The position numbers were made by a program, and so were the translations under genes. Under the pieces are notes generated by a model. That model saw nothing but the letters and a program-made list of their open reading frames with translations, searched no databases and was not told where the DNA came from. Shown piece after piece: positions 9,201 through 17,615 of a stretch of DNA of 64,000 nt (position 1 is the first letter of the stretch; each line of letters opens with the position of its first letter). The DNA comes from JANNBN01 sp963763885 (GTDB taxonomy: Bacteria; Actinomycetota; Acidimicrobiia; Acidimicrobiales; JANYDT01), in NCBI GenBank assembly GCA_963763885.1, contig CAVXQD010000001.1, forward strand, positions 620,001 through 684,000. Direction: 5' to 3'.

Positions 9201-9401
9201 CTTATCCCGCTGATCCTGAGTGGAAACATTCCGGGTCAGGAAATCGAGTACCCGATGGCAATTGTGATCTTCGGTGGACTGGTGGTGGCGACCCTGCTCA
9301 ATCTGTTTATCGTTCCTTCGCTCTATCTTCGTTTCGGACGGAACAAGATTGGCCGGAAATCAGCCGCCATGCGGTCCGGAACCATTTTCGCAAAAGACTG
9401 A
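6258..9401 (+). CDS. CusA/CzcA-family RND efflux pump (pump 2)
   Basis: 1047-residue HME-type RND transporter, closer to the family consensus than pump 1. Seen: VFPEFSPPRVEVQTMSFGLS at the N-terminus, fourth-helix GAIVDDAIVDIENIIRRLR (about D412-D413, with the IEN intact), and in the C-terminal half VLGIVARNGIMLFSHYQHLE followed by RLAPILMTALTT. Two repeats of six helices with two extracytoplasmic loops are evident. Start GTG at 6258, with only a weak AGG upstream, eight bases after the stop of the adaptor-like lipoprotein. Sharing an operon with pump 1 and one adaptor-like subunit suggests either two homotrimers or one mixed trimer (see findings). Confidence 0.92.
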   Translation: MRWIVSQSLRFRFVVVALSATMMIIGFGQILRAPVDVFPEFSPPRVEVQTMSFGLSATEVESLITVPIEQVLAGLPGLNEMRSKSVVQLSSIELIFERKVDLFVARQNVQERLATITATLPTWASPPFILQPLSATSRAMKIGLSSKSLSVIDMSMLAYWKVRARLLRVPGVANVTIYGERIRMTQVQVRPDKLLEYGVSLDKVMEVTSNALAAGILRYEAGHVIGTGGFIETTNQRLQVEHQLPILTPADLGEAIIEQRDSGPVRLKDVAMLKEGAQPLIGDAVINGGPGLMMIVEKLPWGNTLDVTKGIEEAIEELQPGLPGVDIDTTIFRPASYVQESIDNLTGSLLLGSILVLLVLLLFLFDWRSALISVITIPLSLMAAMMVLAWRGTTINTMILAGLVIALGAIVDDAIVDIENIIRRLRLARLTESRQSTASIILDASIEVRGAVVYASLIEALALLPIFFLQGLTGSFFRPLAFSYALAVIVSMSVALVVTPAMSLILLSIGKLNHRTSPVVVVLQRVYERALTWVVRRPLPGILGIVTIVGSGFVIVPRLGQELLPDFKERDFLMHWVTKPGTSIGEEVRITEAAYKDLIKIPGVRNFGAHIGQAMQADEVYGVDFGENWISVDPEVDYDKTLASIQSVVDRYPGLRRDVQTYLKERTREVLAGSSHPIVIRLYGEDIEKLNEKADELVEVLASIEGVDEEHKELVTKMTQLQVELNLELAQKYGLKPGDVRRAASTMISGEEVGDFFSGGQAFDVNVWTSPEQRDSVTDVENMLLDTPDGSHVALKEIADVRLAPTYNAIKRENSQRRLDVDAEVSGRDLGSIVDELEDKLANVEFETGYTYRLLGDYTERKAASKDLRAWALVAAAGVFLLLMAALKSFRLSVLAYVTLPMALIGGAIAVWLQGGIISLGSLVGFFTVLGIVARNGIMLFSHYQHLEEHEGEVFGPQLAVRGAVERLAPILMTALTTGLALIPLILSGNIPGQEIEYPMAIVIFGGLVVATLLNLFIVPSLYLRFGRNKIGRKSAAMRSGTIFAKD

Positions 9402-9438
9402 CCTGTCCTATCCAGACGAACCGAAGGAGTATTTCAAG

Positions 9439-10428
9439 ATGGCGCGAGATGTTGTCCCAGTTCCCCGCAAAACTGATGCTTTGAGGAAATCGCGAAGTGC
9501 ATATTCGCTTATCCTCATTGCGATTGTCGGTTACGGAGGTGCTTGCTCATCGGCGTCCGAAACAAGCCTGGAACCTGCGCCGACAACCGAAGCCTCAAAG
9601 TCGAGTGTCGCCGGTGCCGCTGCCGGCCAGGTCGATGGCCAGGGTGCGAACACTGGAACCCGCGAATGGACCTACGAAGACTTTCAGCCTTCCAACTTCG
9701 ATGAAAACTCAATCACCATCGACAACAAGTTCTATCCGGTGATTCCTGGGACTCGCTACGAATACGAAGGCTCGACGATTGAGGAGGGCAAGACCGTTCC
9801 ACACCGAATCACCTTCGCGGTCACCAACCTCACAAAGCGGATCAACGGAGTGAACACGGTCGTGGTCTGGGAGAGCGACTTTTCTGAAGGAGATCTAGTA
9901 GAGGATGAGCTGACTTTTCTTGCTCAGGACAAAATGGGCAATGTCTGGCACATGGGGGAGTACAGCGAACTGTGGGAAACCGGCGAATTTCTGGCTGGTC
10001 GCACATGGTGGGTCGGTAATCCGGTCGGAGCGAAGGCAGGCATCATGATGAAGCCCGATGCAAATCCGGCCATGCCGGATTGGTCGGAAGGATTCGCGCC
10101 GCCGCCATATTTTTGGACCGACCGGGCACGCGTGCGCTCTCTTGACCAGTCTACGACCGTGCCTGCTGGAAGTTTTGACGGGGTGCTGGTGATCGAAGAA
10201 TTCGACCAAACCGAACCGAACGCCATTCAACTCAAATATTACGCACCGGGCGTTGGCGTGGTGCGGGTGGGATGGGCTGGACCGGACGAGTCAAAAGAGT
10301 CTCTCGTGATGGTACGGAGCGAAACGCTGAATCCCGCGAAGCTCGCCGAACTTTCAAAAGGGGCCCTCCAGCTCGAGGCTCGCGCTCTCAGCTACACCAC
10401 GGCGGCACCAGCCGAAATGCGGGAATGA
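9439..10428 (+). CDS. Predicted lipoprotein of unknown function, RND operon
   Basis: 329 residues. ATG at 9439 is nine bases after GAAGGAG; the open frame further upstream overlaps pump 2 and is not used. A hydrophobic segment ends in GGACS (Cys about 36), a weak lipobox lacking the usual Leu at -3. A Ser/Ala/Thr-rich linker precedes a beta-rich domain with many Tyr, Trp and acidic residues (FYPVIPGTRYEYEGS, DRARVRSLDQSTTVPAGSFD, KYYAPGVGVVRVGW). I do not recognise a named family. It lies 37 bases after pump 2 and probably ends the operon, so an extracytoplasmic accessory role in efflux or metal sensing is a reasonable inference. Confidence 0.7.
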   Translation: MARDVVPVPRKTDALRKSRSAYSLILIAIVGYGGACSSASETSLEPAPTTEASKSSVAGAAAGQVDGQGANTGTREWTYEDFQPSNFDENSITIDNKFYPVIPGTRYEYEGSTIEEGKTVPHRITFAVTNLTKRINGVNTVVVWESDFSEGDLVEDELTFLAQDKMGNVWHMGEYSELWETGEFLAGRTWWVGNPVGAKAGIMMKPDANPAMPDWSEGFAPPPYFWTDRARVRSLDQSTTVPAGSFDGVLVIEEFDQTEPNAIQLKYYAPGVGVVRVGWAGPDESKESLVMVRSETLNPAKLAELSKGALQLEARALSYTTAAPAEMRE

Positions 10429-10599
10429 GGTACAACAAGTCTTTGCAATCTTCCGAAGGAAGGGGTTCCGGTGGAAGGACGGCAACACACGTTGCCAAAT
10501 TCATACGTAGGCGGTCCCCAGGCTCACGATCGTGATCGCCGACCGTCCGCCATAAAACTTCCGTGTTTCGTGGCGCACGTGATCGGACCAGACTTGGAT

Positions 10600-11079
10600 C
10601 TAATTCTTCCAAGTCAGAAGTTCGCCGGTGCCAGCCAACATCAGACTGCCCGGCATCACACGAAGACGCTGCGGCGAAATGCGCAAAACGCCGAACGATG
10701 GGTTAGCAGGCGACGTCCATTGCGGGATGATCGCTGGGTCGTACCCAACAGGGGAGGGCCCGTTCTTGAATCGGTCCCACCCGGCCGAGCGGAGTTCCGG
10801 AGTGTCGTCCCAGACGACATCGCAATCGGCCGTACACGTGTCGTGGTTCGCAGCCCAGTACGTCAGCGACATGGAAGGATTCGCCTTCAGGTGCCTCGCT
10901 TTAGGGGACCGAGGCGACGTGGCGATCCAACCGGTGAGCGCCGAACCGCTCCACTCCCAAATTGGGTGCAGAACCCGCGTCGAAGCTCGACCGTCAGTAT
11001 CTGTCGTCGCCACGGTGCACCACACAATGCGGTGGGCCATTTCGACGAAAGCAGGAGCAATGGTTTCAAGCGAAGTCAT
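10600..11079 (-). CDS. Pyridoxamine 5'-phosphate oxidase-fold protein
   Basis: 159 residues, a typical size for the flavin-binding split-barrel family. Seen: the first strands MAHRIVWCTVATTDTDGRAS and RVLHPIWEW, then ATSPRSPKARHLKANPSMSL, the segment that in this family contacts the flavin or F420 phosphate. Probably binds FMN or F420, but the reaction cannot be assigned. The next gene on this strand (membrane protein) ends 8 bases upstream of this start, so the two likely share a transcript. The 171 bases between its stop and the preceding plus-strand gene hold nothing I can support. Confidence 0.7.
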   Translation of the reverse strand: MTSLETIAPAFVEMAHRIVWCTVATTDTDGRASTRVLHPIWEWSGSALTGWIATSPRSPKARHLKANPSMSLTYWAANHDTCTADCDVVWDDTPELRSAGWDRFKNGPSPVGYDPAIIPQWTSPANPSFGVLRISPQRLRVMPGSLMLAGTGELLTWKN

Positions 11080-11087
11080 AGTGCACC

Positions 11088-12170
11088 TCAGTGTTGGCTA
11101 GTCGAATTCGAATCATATGGACGCGACGACAGTCCGCTGGAGAGCTGCACCACCACACTGATCACGCCGGCAAACAGTGCAGCGAGGAACGGAAGTCCTG
11201 CCCAGAGATGCACGGCCCAGGTGAGCTTCTGGGACAACGCCACACCGATCAACATCCCGTAGTTGGTGATCAGTGCCAAGCAGCTGATCCACCCAGCGAC
11301 TACAGCGACTCGGTTGGGACTGGCGAGTGAGTTCCGAACACGCGGCCAGGTCGCCTCTGCCACCAACGCAGCGACGGCTGGCCCGATCAGGCGCGATGCG
11401 GTGTCGAAACTGTTGAGGATGCTTTGCAGGATGGCCGGAACGAAAATGATCACTGCGAACCCACCCCTTGGTACGCGCACATGCTTCACAAGGAAGTTCA
11501 TGGCCACGCCAACAAGGATCGAGAAGATCAGCGCCGACGCGATCCCATCGACAAGCACCTCGTTGCCTAGCCAGTTGCTTCGACCACGAGCTTCCAAGTA
11601 ATCGTAATCGTACTTACCATAATCGTATGGGCTGAGGTACATCAGGAAGAACTGCAGCACGGACAGCATGAAGCCCACCGCGGCAATGACCGACCCTACC
11701 GACGACCACGTGGGCTTTTGCGCATCGCCTGTGCGGCGGAATGTGGACGCGATTGGGCCAGCGGCCATCAGCAGCCCGCCCGTCAGCAATACAAGGTGCG
11801 TGGGGGAAAGCAACGCCTCGATGTCGGCTTCGATGCCAAAAATCTGATGCCAGATGAGATCACCAATTGCTCCAACTCCGAACACCGAAACGCCAATAAT
11901 CCGCAGCCCGTAGCCAACGGGGATCGATCGACGAAGACTGTTGCCTTCATGTTGATGGCTCCGAACAACCCGGAGCATCCACACCGCCGACGCAATGAAC
12001 CCGCTGTACAACACGGCATGCCAGGGCGAAAAGAACGTTTCCGGCTTTTGATTGCGGTGCGCCCACCCATCAAGGAACAAGCCTGTCACCATCCAGACGC
12101 CGCAGAGCCCAGCGACGGCATCGTCAATTGAGCGAGCAAACACCGGCGCAAGCGTTTGAGGTGTCTCCAT
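11088..12170 (-). CDS. Polytopic membrane protein of unknown function
   Basis: 360 residues with about ten hydrophobic segments spread over its length (for example FSPWHAVLYSGFIASAVWML, GGFAVIIFVPAILQSILNSF). The stretch GIEADIEALLSPTHLVLLTG contains acidic and His residues between helices 3 and 4, which with WHAVLYSG could bind metal or haem; this is speculation. I recognise the pattern as one of the uncharacterised actinobacterial membrane proteins but cannot name it. ATG at 12170 has no clear ribosome-binding site. It is followed 8 bases later by the PPOX-fold gene. Confidence 0.65.
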   Translation of the reverse strand: METPQTLAPVFARSIDDAVAGLCGVWMVTGLFLDGWAHRNQKPETFFSPWHAVLYSGFIASAVWMLRVVRSHQHEGNSLRRSIPVGYGLRIIGVSVFGVGAIGDLIWHQIFGIEADIEALLSPTHLVLLTGGLLMAAGPIASTFRRTGDAQKPTWSSVGSVIAAVGFMLSVLQFFLMYLSPYDYGKYDYDYLEARGRSNWLGNEVLVDGIASALIFSILVGVAMNFLVKHVRVPRGGFAVIIFVPAILQSILNSFDTASRLIGPAVAALVAEATWPRVRNSLASPNRVAVVAGWISCLALITNYGMLIGVALSQKLTWAVHLWAGLPFLAALFAGVISVVVQLSSGLSSRPYDSNSTSQH

Positions 12171-12221
12171 AGAAGAAACCTAGGCGACATGCCGTCCGGC
12201 AATGAGGAGCCCTGCACCGAC

Positions 12222-13149
12222 CTACAGGGACGTCGCTTCTCCCACAACGGCGACCCGACGAAACCCGATGCGCTCGTACACGCGGGCCACGTCGTCGTCT
12301 TGGGCGGACAGCAACACCGTGCGCACTCCCATCGCAGCACAGGCTGCGCCGAGTGTCGCTGTGATGGACGCCGCGATACCTCTTCGTCGATGACTCGGGA
12401 GCACAGCGATACCGGTCAGCTCGGCGGCGCTGAACCCGAGAGCCGGATCGACCACAGGTTGAGCCGATCCCACACCGACCATTTCGCCGCTCCCGTCAAA
12501 GGCAGCCACAGCGATCGTGTGGCCTCCCGCAACCCTGGACCGAAACCACGCTTCGCCGACCGGATCCACCGGCACTGCGTCGCGCTCCAAAGCTCCCTGC
12601 AAACCAATTGCCGTACCGCCATGAGTAAACGCAACGTGCGCCACATTCCTATGTGTGCCTAGCAACGGATGATCAGCCGCCAAGACCGAAACCGACACTG
12701 ACGTTACAGCCGGCGGCACCCCAGCGCCGATGAATGCATTTGCGTCTGCAACAAGCATTGGCCGCAGGACAACATCCAGACCAGCTTCGATGCAGGCGTC
12801 GGTCAGGGCCGTTTCCAACGAATGCAGCCATTCGATCGACCGGCCCAGTCCAAGTTCCCCTTGTCGACCAAGAAGGGCGCACACTTCATCCGCGTTGAAC
12901 CCATGCCCTCGGTCGCGATGCAACACGGGACGCGGCATAGTAGCCCCATGGCCCGGTGCTGGCGAAGATCGTGAACGGTCCCGCCTCAACGGCAGTGGCC
13001 GCGCGTCGAGGCACCGCATCTAAGTATCGATCCAGCAACTGCACGATCCCCTCGGGCGTTTCGAGCGATGGCCAAGATTCTGTCGGACTCCATGTGCCCA
13101 TCGTCGTCCACCGAACGAACTCCAGTGCACCGATTAGCGGACTGGCCAA
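12222..13149 (-). pseudogene. GNAT acetyltransferase gene broken by a +1 frameshift
   Basis: Two overlapping frames together make one GNAT protein. The upstream frame (from a TTG at 13149) encodes an N-terminal part ending in GPFTIFASTGPWGYYA, and the downstream frame resumes with RPVLHRDRGHGFNADEVCALL and runs to the acetyl-CoA-binding part (AVLPSHRRRGIAASITATLG, then YERIGFRRVAVV). The joint needs removal of one base near 12932-12937 (CGGC). Joined length is about 308 residues. Either a recent pseudogene or a one-base sequencing error; the rest of the frame is intact, which fits an error or a very young mutation. The start is uncertain: TTG at 13149 or an ATG about 14 codons later. Confidence 0.7.
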
Positions 13150-13190
13150 CTTGGCGACTTCATGGGGCGGCGGGGCAAGATGGCTACGCC

Positions 13191-14708
13191 ATGGAATCAG
13201 ATCTGCAAAATCAGCCGGACGCCAGCAGCCCGCCTACGGCGACGCCTACCACCGATCACGTTGATGTTGTCATCGTCGGAGCAGGTATCTCAGGCGTGGG
13301 AGGTGCGTACCACCTCAAGACACAAATGCCCGAAAAGTCGTTCATCGTTCTCGAGACGCAAGACAACTTCGGCGGAACGTGGCGAACACACACGTATCCG
13401 GGCATTCGCTCCGACAGTGATCTGCACACCTTTGGTTACAGGTTCAAGCCTTGGACTGGCGCTCCCATCGCCTCTGCGGAGTCAATCTTGAATTACATGG
13501 GTGAGGTCATCGCAGAGAACGGGCTGGCTCCGCACATCCGCTACTCGCACACCATCTCGAACGCGACTTGGTCCACCGAGGACCGCCGATGGACCCTCAC
13601 CGGTACCCGCACTGACACCGGCGAACCAGTCTCGATCTCTTGCAACTTCCTGTGGATGTGCCAGGGGTACTACCGGCACAGCGTTGGATACACCCCCGAT
13701 TGGCCCGGGATGGATCAGTTCGAAGGAACGATCATTCACCCGCAGACTTGGCCCGAGAACCTTGATCTGCAAGACAAGCGAGTGTTAGTGATCGGCTCGG
13801 GCGCAACTGCAGCAACTCTCATCCCGGCCATCGCTGATAAGTGCGCGCACGTCACGATGCTGCAGCGCTCACCCACCTATTTCATCCCTGGCCGAAACGC
13901 GATTGACATCGCCGAACAGCTGCGGGCCTTGGAGGTTCCCGAAGAGTGGGTGCATGAAATCGTACGTAGGCAGATCATCAAAAACGGCGCGCAATTCACG
14001 CAACGCTGTTTAGAAGAACCTGAAGTGGTTCGCAACGAACTGCTTGCAATGGTGAAAGCGTTCATACCCGATGAGTCCATCATTGCTGAACATTTCACTC
14101 CGAGCTACCGGCCATGGCGCCAACGCGTTGCCTTCATCCCTGACGGAGACCTGTTCAGAGCAATTGCATCTGGCAGCGCGTCCGTGGTCACCGACCAGAT
14201 CGAGACGTTCACCGAGACGGGCCTGAAGACGACTTCGGGGAAAGAGATCGAAGCCGACATCATCGTGACAGCTACCGGATTCAACATGAGTGTTCTCGGC
14301 GACATTGCATTTACGGTGGACGGCAAACCGGTGGATTTTGCCGACACCGTAACGTACCGCGGCACCATGTTCACAGGGGTTCCAAACATGCTCTGGGTCT
14401 TTGGGTACCTACGTGCCTCGTGGACGCTTCGGGCCGACATGCTGGCCGACTTCGTATGCAAGCTGTTGCGACACATGGACGACACAGGCACCAGCATGGT
14501 TGTACCCGCCCTCCGTCCCACAGATGAGGGCATGCAGTTGCTCCCGTGGATCGAATCGGAGAACTTCAATTCCGGGTACATCGGAAGGTCAATCCACTTA
14601 ATGCCCAAGCAGGGCGACCGGGATCCGTGGCGTCATACACAGGACTATTGGACAGAAAAGGACGACTTCCAAAAACTAGATCTGGCAGCAGAACTGGAGT
14701 TCAGCTAA
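13191..14708 (+). CDS. Flavin-dependent monooxygenase, Baeyer-Villiger type
   Basis: 505 residues. Seen: the FAD-binding Rossmann motif VVIVGAGISGVGG near the N-terminus, GGTWRTHTYPGIRSDSD after it, the Baeyer-Villiger fingerprint FEGTIIHPQTWP in the middle, directly followed by the NADPH-binding motif VLVIGSGATAATL. It should insert oxygen from O2 into a ketone or oxidise a soft nucleophile using NADPH; the substrate is unknown. ATG at 13191 starts a 20-residue polar lead before the Rossmann motif; the frame is open from 13068 but that part overlaps the divergent GNAT gene. No downstream partner on this strand. Confidence 0.88.
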   Translation: MESDLQNQPDASSPPTATPTTDHVDVVIVGAGISGVGGAYHLKTQMPEKSFIVLETQDNFGGTWRTHTYPGIRSDSDLHTFGYRFKPWTGAPIASAESILNYMGEVIAENGLAPHIRYSHTISNATWSTEDRRWTLTGTRTDTGEPVSISCNFLWMCQGYYRHSVGYTPDWPGMDQFEGTIIHPQTWPENLDLQDKRVLVIGSGATAATLIPAIADKCAHVTMLQRSPTYFIPGRNAIDIAEQLRALEVPEEWVHEIVRRQIIKNGAQFTQRCLEEPEVVRNELLAMVKAFIPDESIIAEHFTPSYRPWRQRVAFIPDGDLFRAIASGSASVVTDQIETFTETGLKTTSGKEIEADIIVTATGFNMSVLGDIAFTVDGKPVDFADTVTYRGTMFTGVPNMLWVFGYLRASWTLRADMLADFVCKLLRHMDDTGTSMVVPALRPTDEGMQLLPWIESENFNSGYIGRSIHLMPKQGDRDPWRHTQDYWTEKDDFQKLDLAAELEFS

Positions 14709-14741
14709 GTGCTGGTCCTCTTGCGACCGGTCCTCGAGCGT

Positions 14742-15944
14742 CTAGTAGCTCCGTGGTAGCCGCATGACATTCTGAGCGATGAAGTTCAGCGTCATCTCCT
14801 GGCTGATTGGAGCCAGTCGCTGGAGCCGGGCCTCGCGCCAATAACGTTCAACGTGATATTCGGTGGCGTAACCCAAACCCCCGTGGGTTTGGAGCGCTTG
14901 GTCCGCTGCAAAGAACGACGCTTCCGCAGCGAGGTACTTGGCCGAGTTGGCCTGTTCTGCGCAGTCCAAGCCATGATCGAAACGCCACGCAGCTTGGCGC
15001 CACATCAACCCGGCGGCGGCTAACTCAATATGTGCTTTGGCCAACGGATGCGAAATTGACTGGTTCGCGCCGATCGGCCGACCAAACACTTCTCGTTCGC
15101 GCGCATATGAAGTGGCTTTGCGCAAGGCAGCCTCTCCAATCCCGCACGCCATCGCCGCCAACAGGACTCGCTCCGCGTTGAGTCCGTGCAAGATGTGATG
15201 AAACCCGCGCCCTCGTTCACCGACCAATCTCCACCCCTCTACCGGTAAGTCGTCGTAAGCCACCTCGCATGAAGCCACTGCGTTGCGTCCAAGCTTGGGG
15301 ATAGGAGAGATGGTCACATGCGCGGGATTGAGATCAACCAGGAAGAGCGAGAGTCCGTCAAATGAACCTGGCGCGCCGTCGGTCCTGGCCAAGAGCAAGC
15401 ACACTTCTGCTTCCAGCGCCTTGGAGGTCCAGATCTTGCGTCCGTTGATCAGCCAGCCGCCCTTGCCGTCTTCGGTGGCTTTGGTCGCGACTCGTGAGGT
15501 ATCGGTACCCGCATCAGGCTCGGTCACGCCAAAAGCAACGTGCAAGTCTCCAGCGGCGGCCCGAGGAAGAAACGCTGTGCGCAGACGATCGTTGCCGAAC
15601 TTCACAACAGGTGCGAGACCAAACATGGTCAGATGGAGAGCCGTTGATCCGTTCATCGCCGCGCCCGAAGCTGCGACGCGGTTCAGAACGATTGCCCCTT
15701 CGGCAATGCCTTGTCCACCTCCGCCAAACTCCTCGGGAATGGCAATCCCGACCCACCCTCCGTCGGCCATGACCTTGTAGAAGTCCCAGGGGAACCGATG
15801 CTCCTGGTCACAGCTCGACCAATACGAGTCGTCGAACGCGGCACAAGCCTTGTCGACGGCCTGGGCGATTTCGACGTGCAAGGGATTTTCGGCGAAGTCC
15901 ACGCCCCGAGCATTCCACGCCCGACCCGAATTGAAGCAACCCAT
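14742..15944 (-). CDS. Acyl-CoA dehydrogenase
   Basis: 400 residues, the usual size. Seen: the N-terminal helical domain (PWDFYKVMADGGWVGIAIPE), the FAD/substrate motif AFGVTEPDAGTDTSRVATKA, the middle beta-domain (INGRKIWTSKA) and the C-terminal FAD-binding motif QTHGGLGYATEYHVERYWRE. The usual GTSE after this motif reads ISQE. Two starts are possible: ATG at 15944 or GTG at 15902 just before VDFAENPLHVEIAQ; the frame is open to 16160 but would overlap the divergent gene. It oxidises an acyl-CoA at C2-C3 and passes electrons to ETF. It is divergent from the CMD-family gene. Confidence 0.88.
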   Translation of the reverse strand: MGCFNSGRAWNARGVDFAENPLHVEIAQAVDKACAAFDDSYWSSCDQEHRFPWDFYKVMADGGWVGIAIPEEFGGGGQGIAEGAIVLNRVAASGAAMNGSTALHLTMFGLAPVVKFGNDRLRTAFLPRAAAGDLHVAFGVTEPDAGTDTSRVATKATEDGKGGWLINGRKIWTSKALEAEVCLLLARTDGAPGSFDGLSLFLVDLNPAHVTISPIPKLGRNAVASCEVAYDDLPVEGWRLVGERGRGFHHILHGLNAERVLLAAMACGIGEAALRKATSYAREREVFGRPIGANQSISHPLAKAHIELAAAGLMWRQAAWRFDHGLDCAEQANSAKYLAAEASFFAADQALQTHGGLGYATEYHVERYWREARLQRLAPISQEMTLNFIAQNVMRLPRSY

Positions 15945-15992
15945 CAGGGTTTGAACTGCTTCGGCGCGCTGCCATCCCGCTACGTTGAATCC

Positions 15993-16634
15993 ATGCCCCG
16001 ACTCGGACAAGTACCTCAGCAGGACGCGCACCCGCTTGCGCAAACCATCTACTCGATGGTGTTCGGCGAGCGTGACCCGGTTACGGACCCTGGCACCGCC
16101 ACGGGGACACCAGGCAATTGGTGGACCGTCTTTGCGCTGGTGCCTGACGCGTTTGACCACACCACGGCAGGCTTCCAGTTCTATCGATCACCCAACCGTG
16201 TCCTCAGTCCACGCTTGCGTGAACTTGGGCAGACCCGCGCAGGGTATGTCGTTGGCAGTCGCTTCGTCTTCAGCCAGCACTGCAAGGCCATGCGAGACGC
16301 GGGTTTCACCGACGAGCAGGTAGCTGCAATCCCGAACTGGTCCATCGCAGAGTGTTGGGCCCCTGTTGAACGTTGCGTGCTTGCGTACACGGACTGCTTG
16401 GTACTTGAACATGGCCGCGTCCCCGAGCCGCTGTTTGACGCGATGAAGGGCCACTTGACCGACCAGGAAATCTTGGAGTTCACCTACATCACAAGCACCT
16501 ACGCAATGCACGCCACCATGAGCCGAGCGTTGCGCCTGGAATATGACGACGTGCCCGACCCAGTTGTTGAAGTAGCTGATCCAACAGGTGCCTTCGGTGG
16601 GCTCGACGTGATGGCAATGGTCGACCCGACCTGA
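15993..16634 (+). CDS. Carboxymuconolactone decarboxylase-family protein
   Basis: 213 residues, helical throughout. The central part (GQTRAGYVVGSRFVFSQHCKAMRDAGFTDEQVAAIPNW split over about residues 75-115) matches the AhpD/CMD core, but with a single Cys next to His (SQHC) in place of the AhpD CxxC pair, so a peroxidase role by a dithiol mechanism is unlikely. ATG at 15993 is chosen because the CMD-like part begins soon after and the earlier open frame overlaps the divergent acyl-CoA dehydrogenase. Substrate unknown. A short hairpin follows the stop. Confidence 0.75.
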   Translation: MPRLGQVPQQDAHPLAQTIYSMVFGERDPVTDPGTATGTPGNWWTVFALVPDAFDHTTAGFQFYRSPNRVLSPRLRELGQTRAGYVVGSRFVFSQHCKAMRDAGFTDEQVAAIPNWSIAECWAPVERCVLAYTDCLVLEHGRVPEPLFDAMKGHLTDQEILEFTYITSTYAMHATMSRALRLEYDDVPDPVVEVADPTGAFGGLDVMAMVDPT

Positions 16635-16643
16635 CGTGTCGAG

Positions 16644-16665
16644 CATGGACCCACTTCGGTCCATG
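16644..16665 (+). terminator. 8-bp hairpin after the CMD-family gene
   Basis: CATGGACC and GGTCCATG with a six-base loop, nine bases after the stop codon. No T-run follows. It could limit read-through into the hydrolase gene that starts about 75 bases later. Confidence 0.4.
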
Positions 16666-16741
16666 GCGCGCTACGTTCGAGGTTCGAGCCGACGACACCG
16701 GCCTCACGACATACAGCTCAACCGAACACGAAGGGACCAAC

Positions 16742-17590
16742 ATGTCCGACTCAAGTTCAATTGTTCGAGCAGCGTTGCTGCAGACGTCGTGGACAGGCTC
16801 GAAAGAGTCGATGATCGTGGAGCACGAACGACAGGCGCATCAGGCCGCCAGTCAGGGCGCCCAGATCCTCTGTTTCCAAGAGCTGTTCTACGGTCCCTAC
16901 TTCTGCCAAGAGCAGGACTCTGACTACTTCTCGTACGCCGAAGAGATTCCCAACGGGCCCACCACGCAACGATTCCAAGCCCTCGCAAAAGAGACCGGCA
17001 TGGTGCTGGTGTTGCCCATGTACGAACAAGAGATGGCGGGACTCCTCTACAACACGGCTGCCATCATCGATGCGGATGGGAAGTACCTGGGCAAGTACCG
17101 CAAGCAGCACATCCCGCAAACAAAAGGGTTCCTCGAGAAGTTCTACTTTCGGCCTGGGACTGGCGGGTATCCCGTGTTCGAGACCGCTGTCGGCAAGGTG
17201 GGTGTCTACATCTGTTACGACCGGCACTTTCCCGAAGGATGGCGCGCACTTGGCTTAAACGGTGCACAAATTGTGTTCAACCCAAGCGCCACGTCGCGCG
17301 GCTTGTCTTCTTATCTCTGGAAGCTGGAACAACCTGCGGCAGCGGTAGCCAACGAATACTTCATCGGCGCCATCAACCGCGTCGGGATCGAAGAGCAGGG
17401 CGATAACGACTTCTACGGGACCAGCTATTTCGTCGATCCCGAAGGCCAGTTCGTAGGCAGTGTCGCCAACGATCATGACTCAGAACTTGTCTTGCGCGAT
17501 CTGGATCTGTCCCTGATCCAAACCGTGCGCAACCGATGGCAGTTCTACCGGGACCGCCGGACCGAGACCTACGGCGACCTCACCCGGTGA
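16742..17590 (+). CDS. Carbon-nitrogen hydrolase, beta-ureidopropionase-like
   Basis: 282 residues of the nitrilase superfamily with the complete catalytic triad: Glu47 in CFQELFYGPYF, Lys121 in KYRKQHIP and Cys158 in VYICYDRHFPEGWR. The segment around the Cys and the following FNPSATSRGLSSYLW are those of bacterial beta-ureidopropionase/N-carbamoyl-amino-acid amidohydrolases, which release CO2, NH3 and a beta-amino acid in reductive pyrimidine breakdown. AAGGGA lies six bases before the ATG. No dihydropyrimidinase or dehydrogenase gene is in the window, so the substrate stays open; N-carbamoylputrescine is an alternative. Confidence 0.85.
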   Translation: MSDSSSIVRAALLQTSWTGSKESMIVEHERQAHQAASQGAQILCFQELFYGPYFCQEQDSDYFSYAEEIPNGPTTQRFQALAKETGMVLVLPMYEQEMAGLLYNTAAIIDADGKYLGKYRKQHIPQTKGFLEKFYFRPGTGGYPVFETAVGKVGVYICYDRHFPEGWRALGLNGAQIVFNPSATSRGLSSYLWKLEQPAAAVANEYFIGAINRVGIEEQGDNDFYGTSYFVDPEGQFVGSVANDHDSELVLRDLDLSLIQTVRNRWQFYRDRRTETYGDLTR

Positions 17591-17615
17591 TCAAGCACGG
17601 CTAACGTGCCGTGGC

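Noticed and set aside
10471..11262. Plus-strand open frame of 263 codons
   Set aside because: Antisense of the PPOX-fold gene; basic, Pro/Arg-rich shadow composition.
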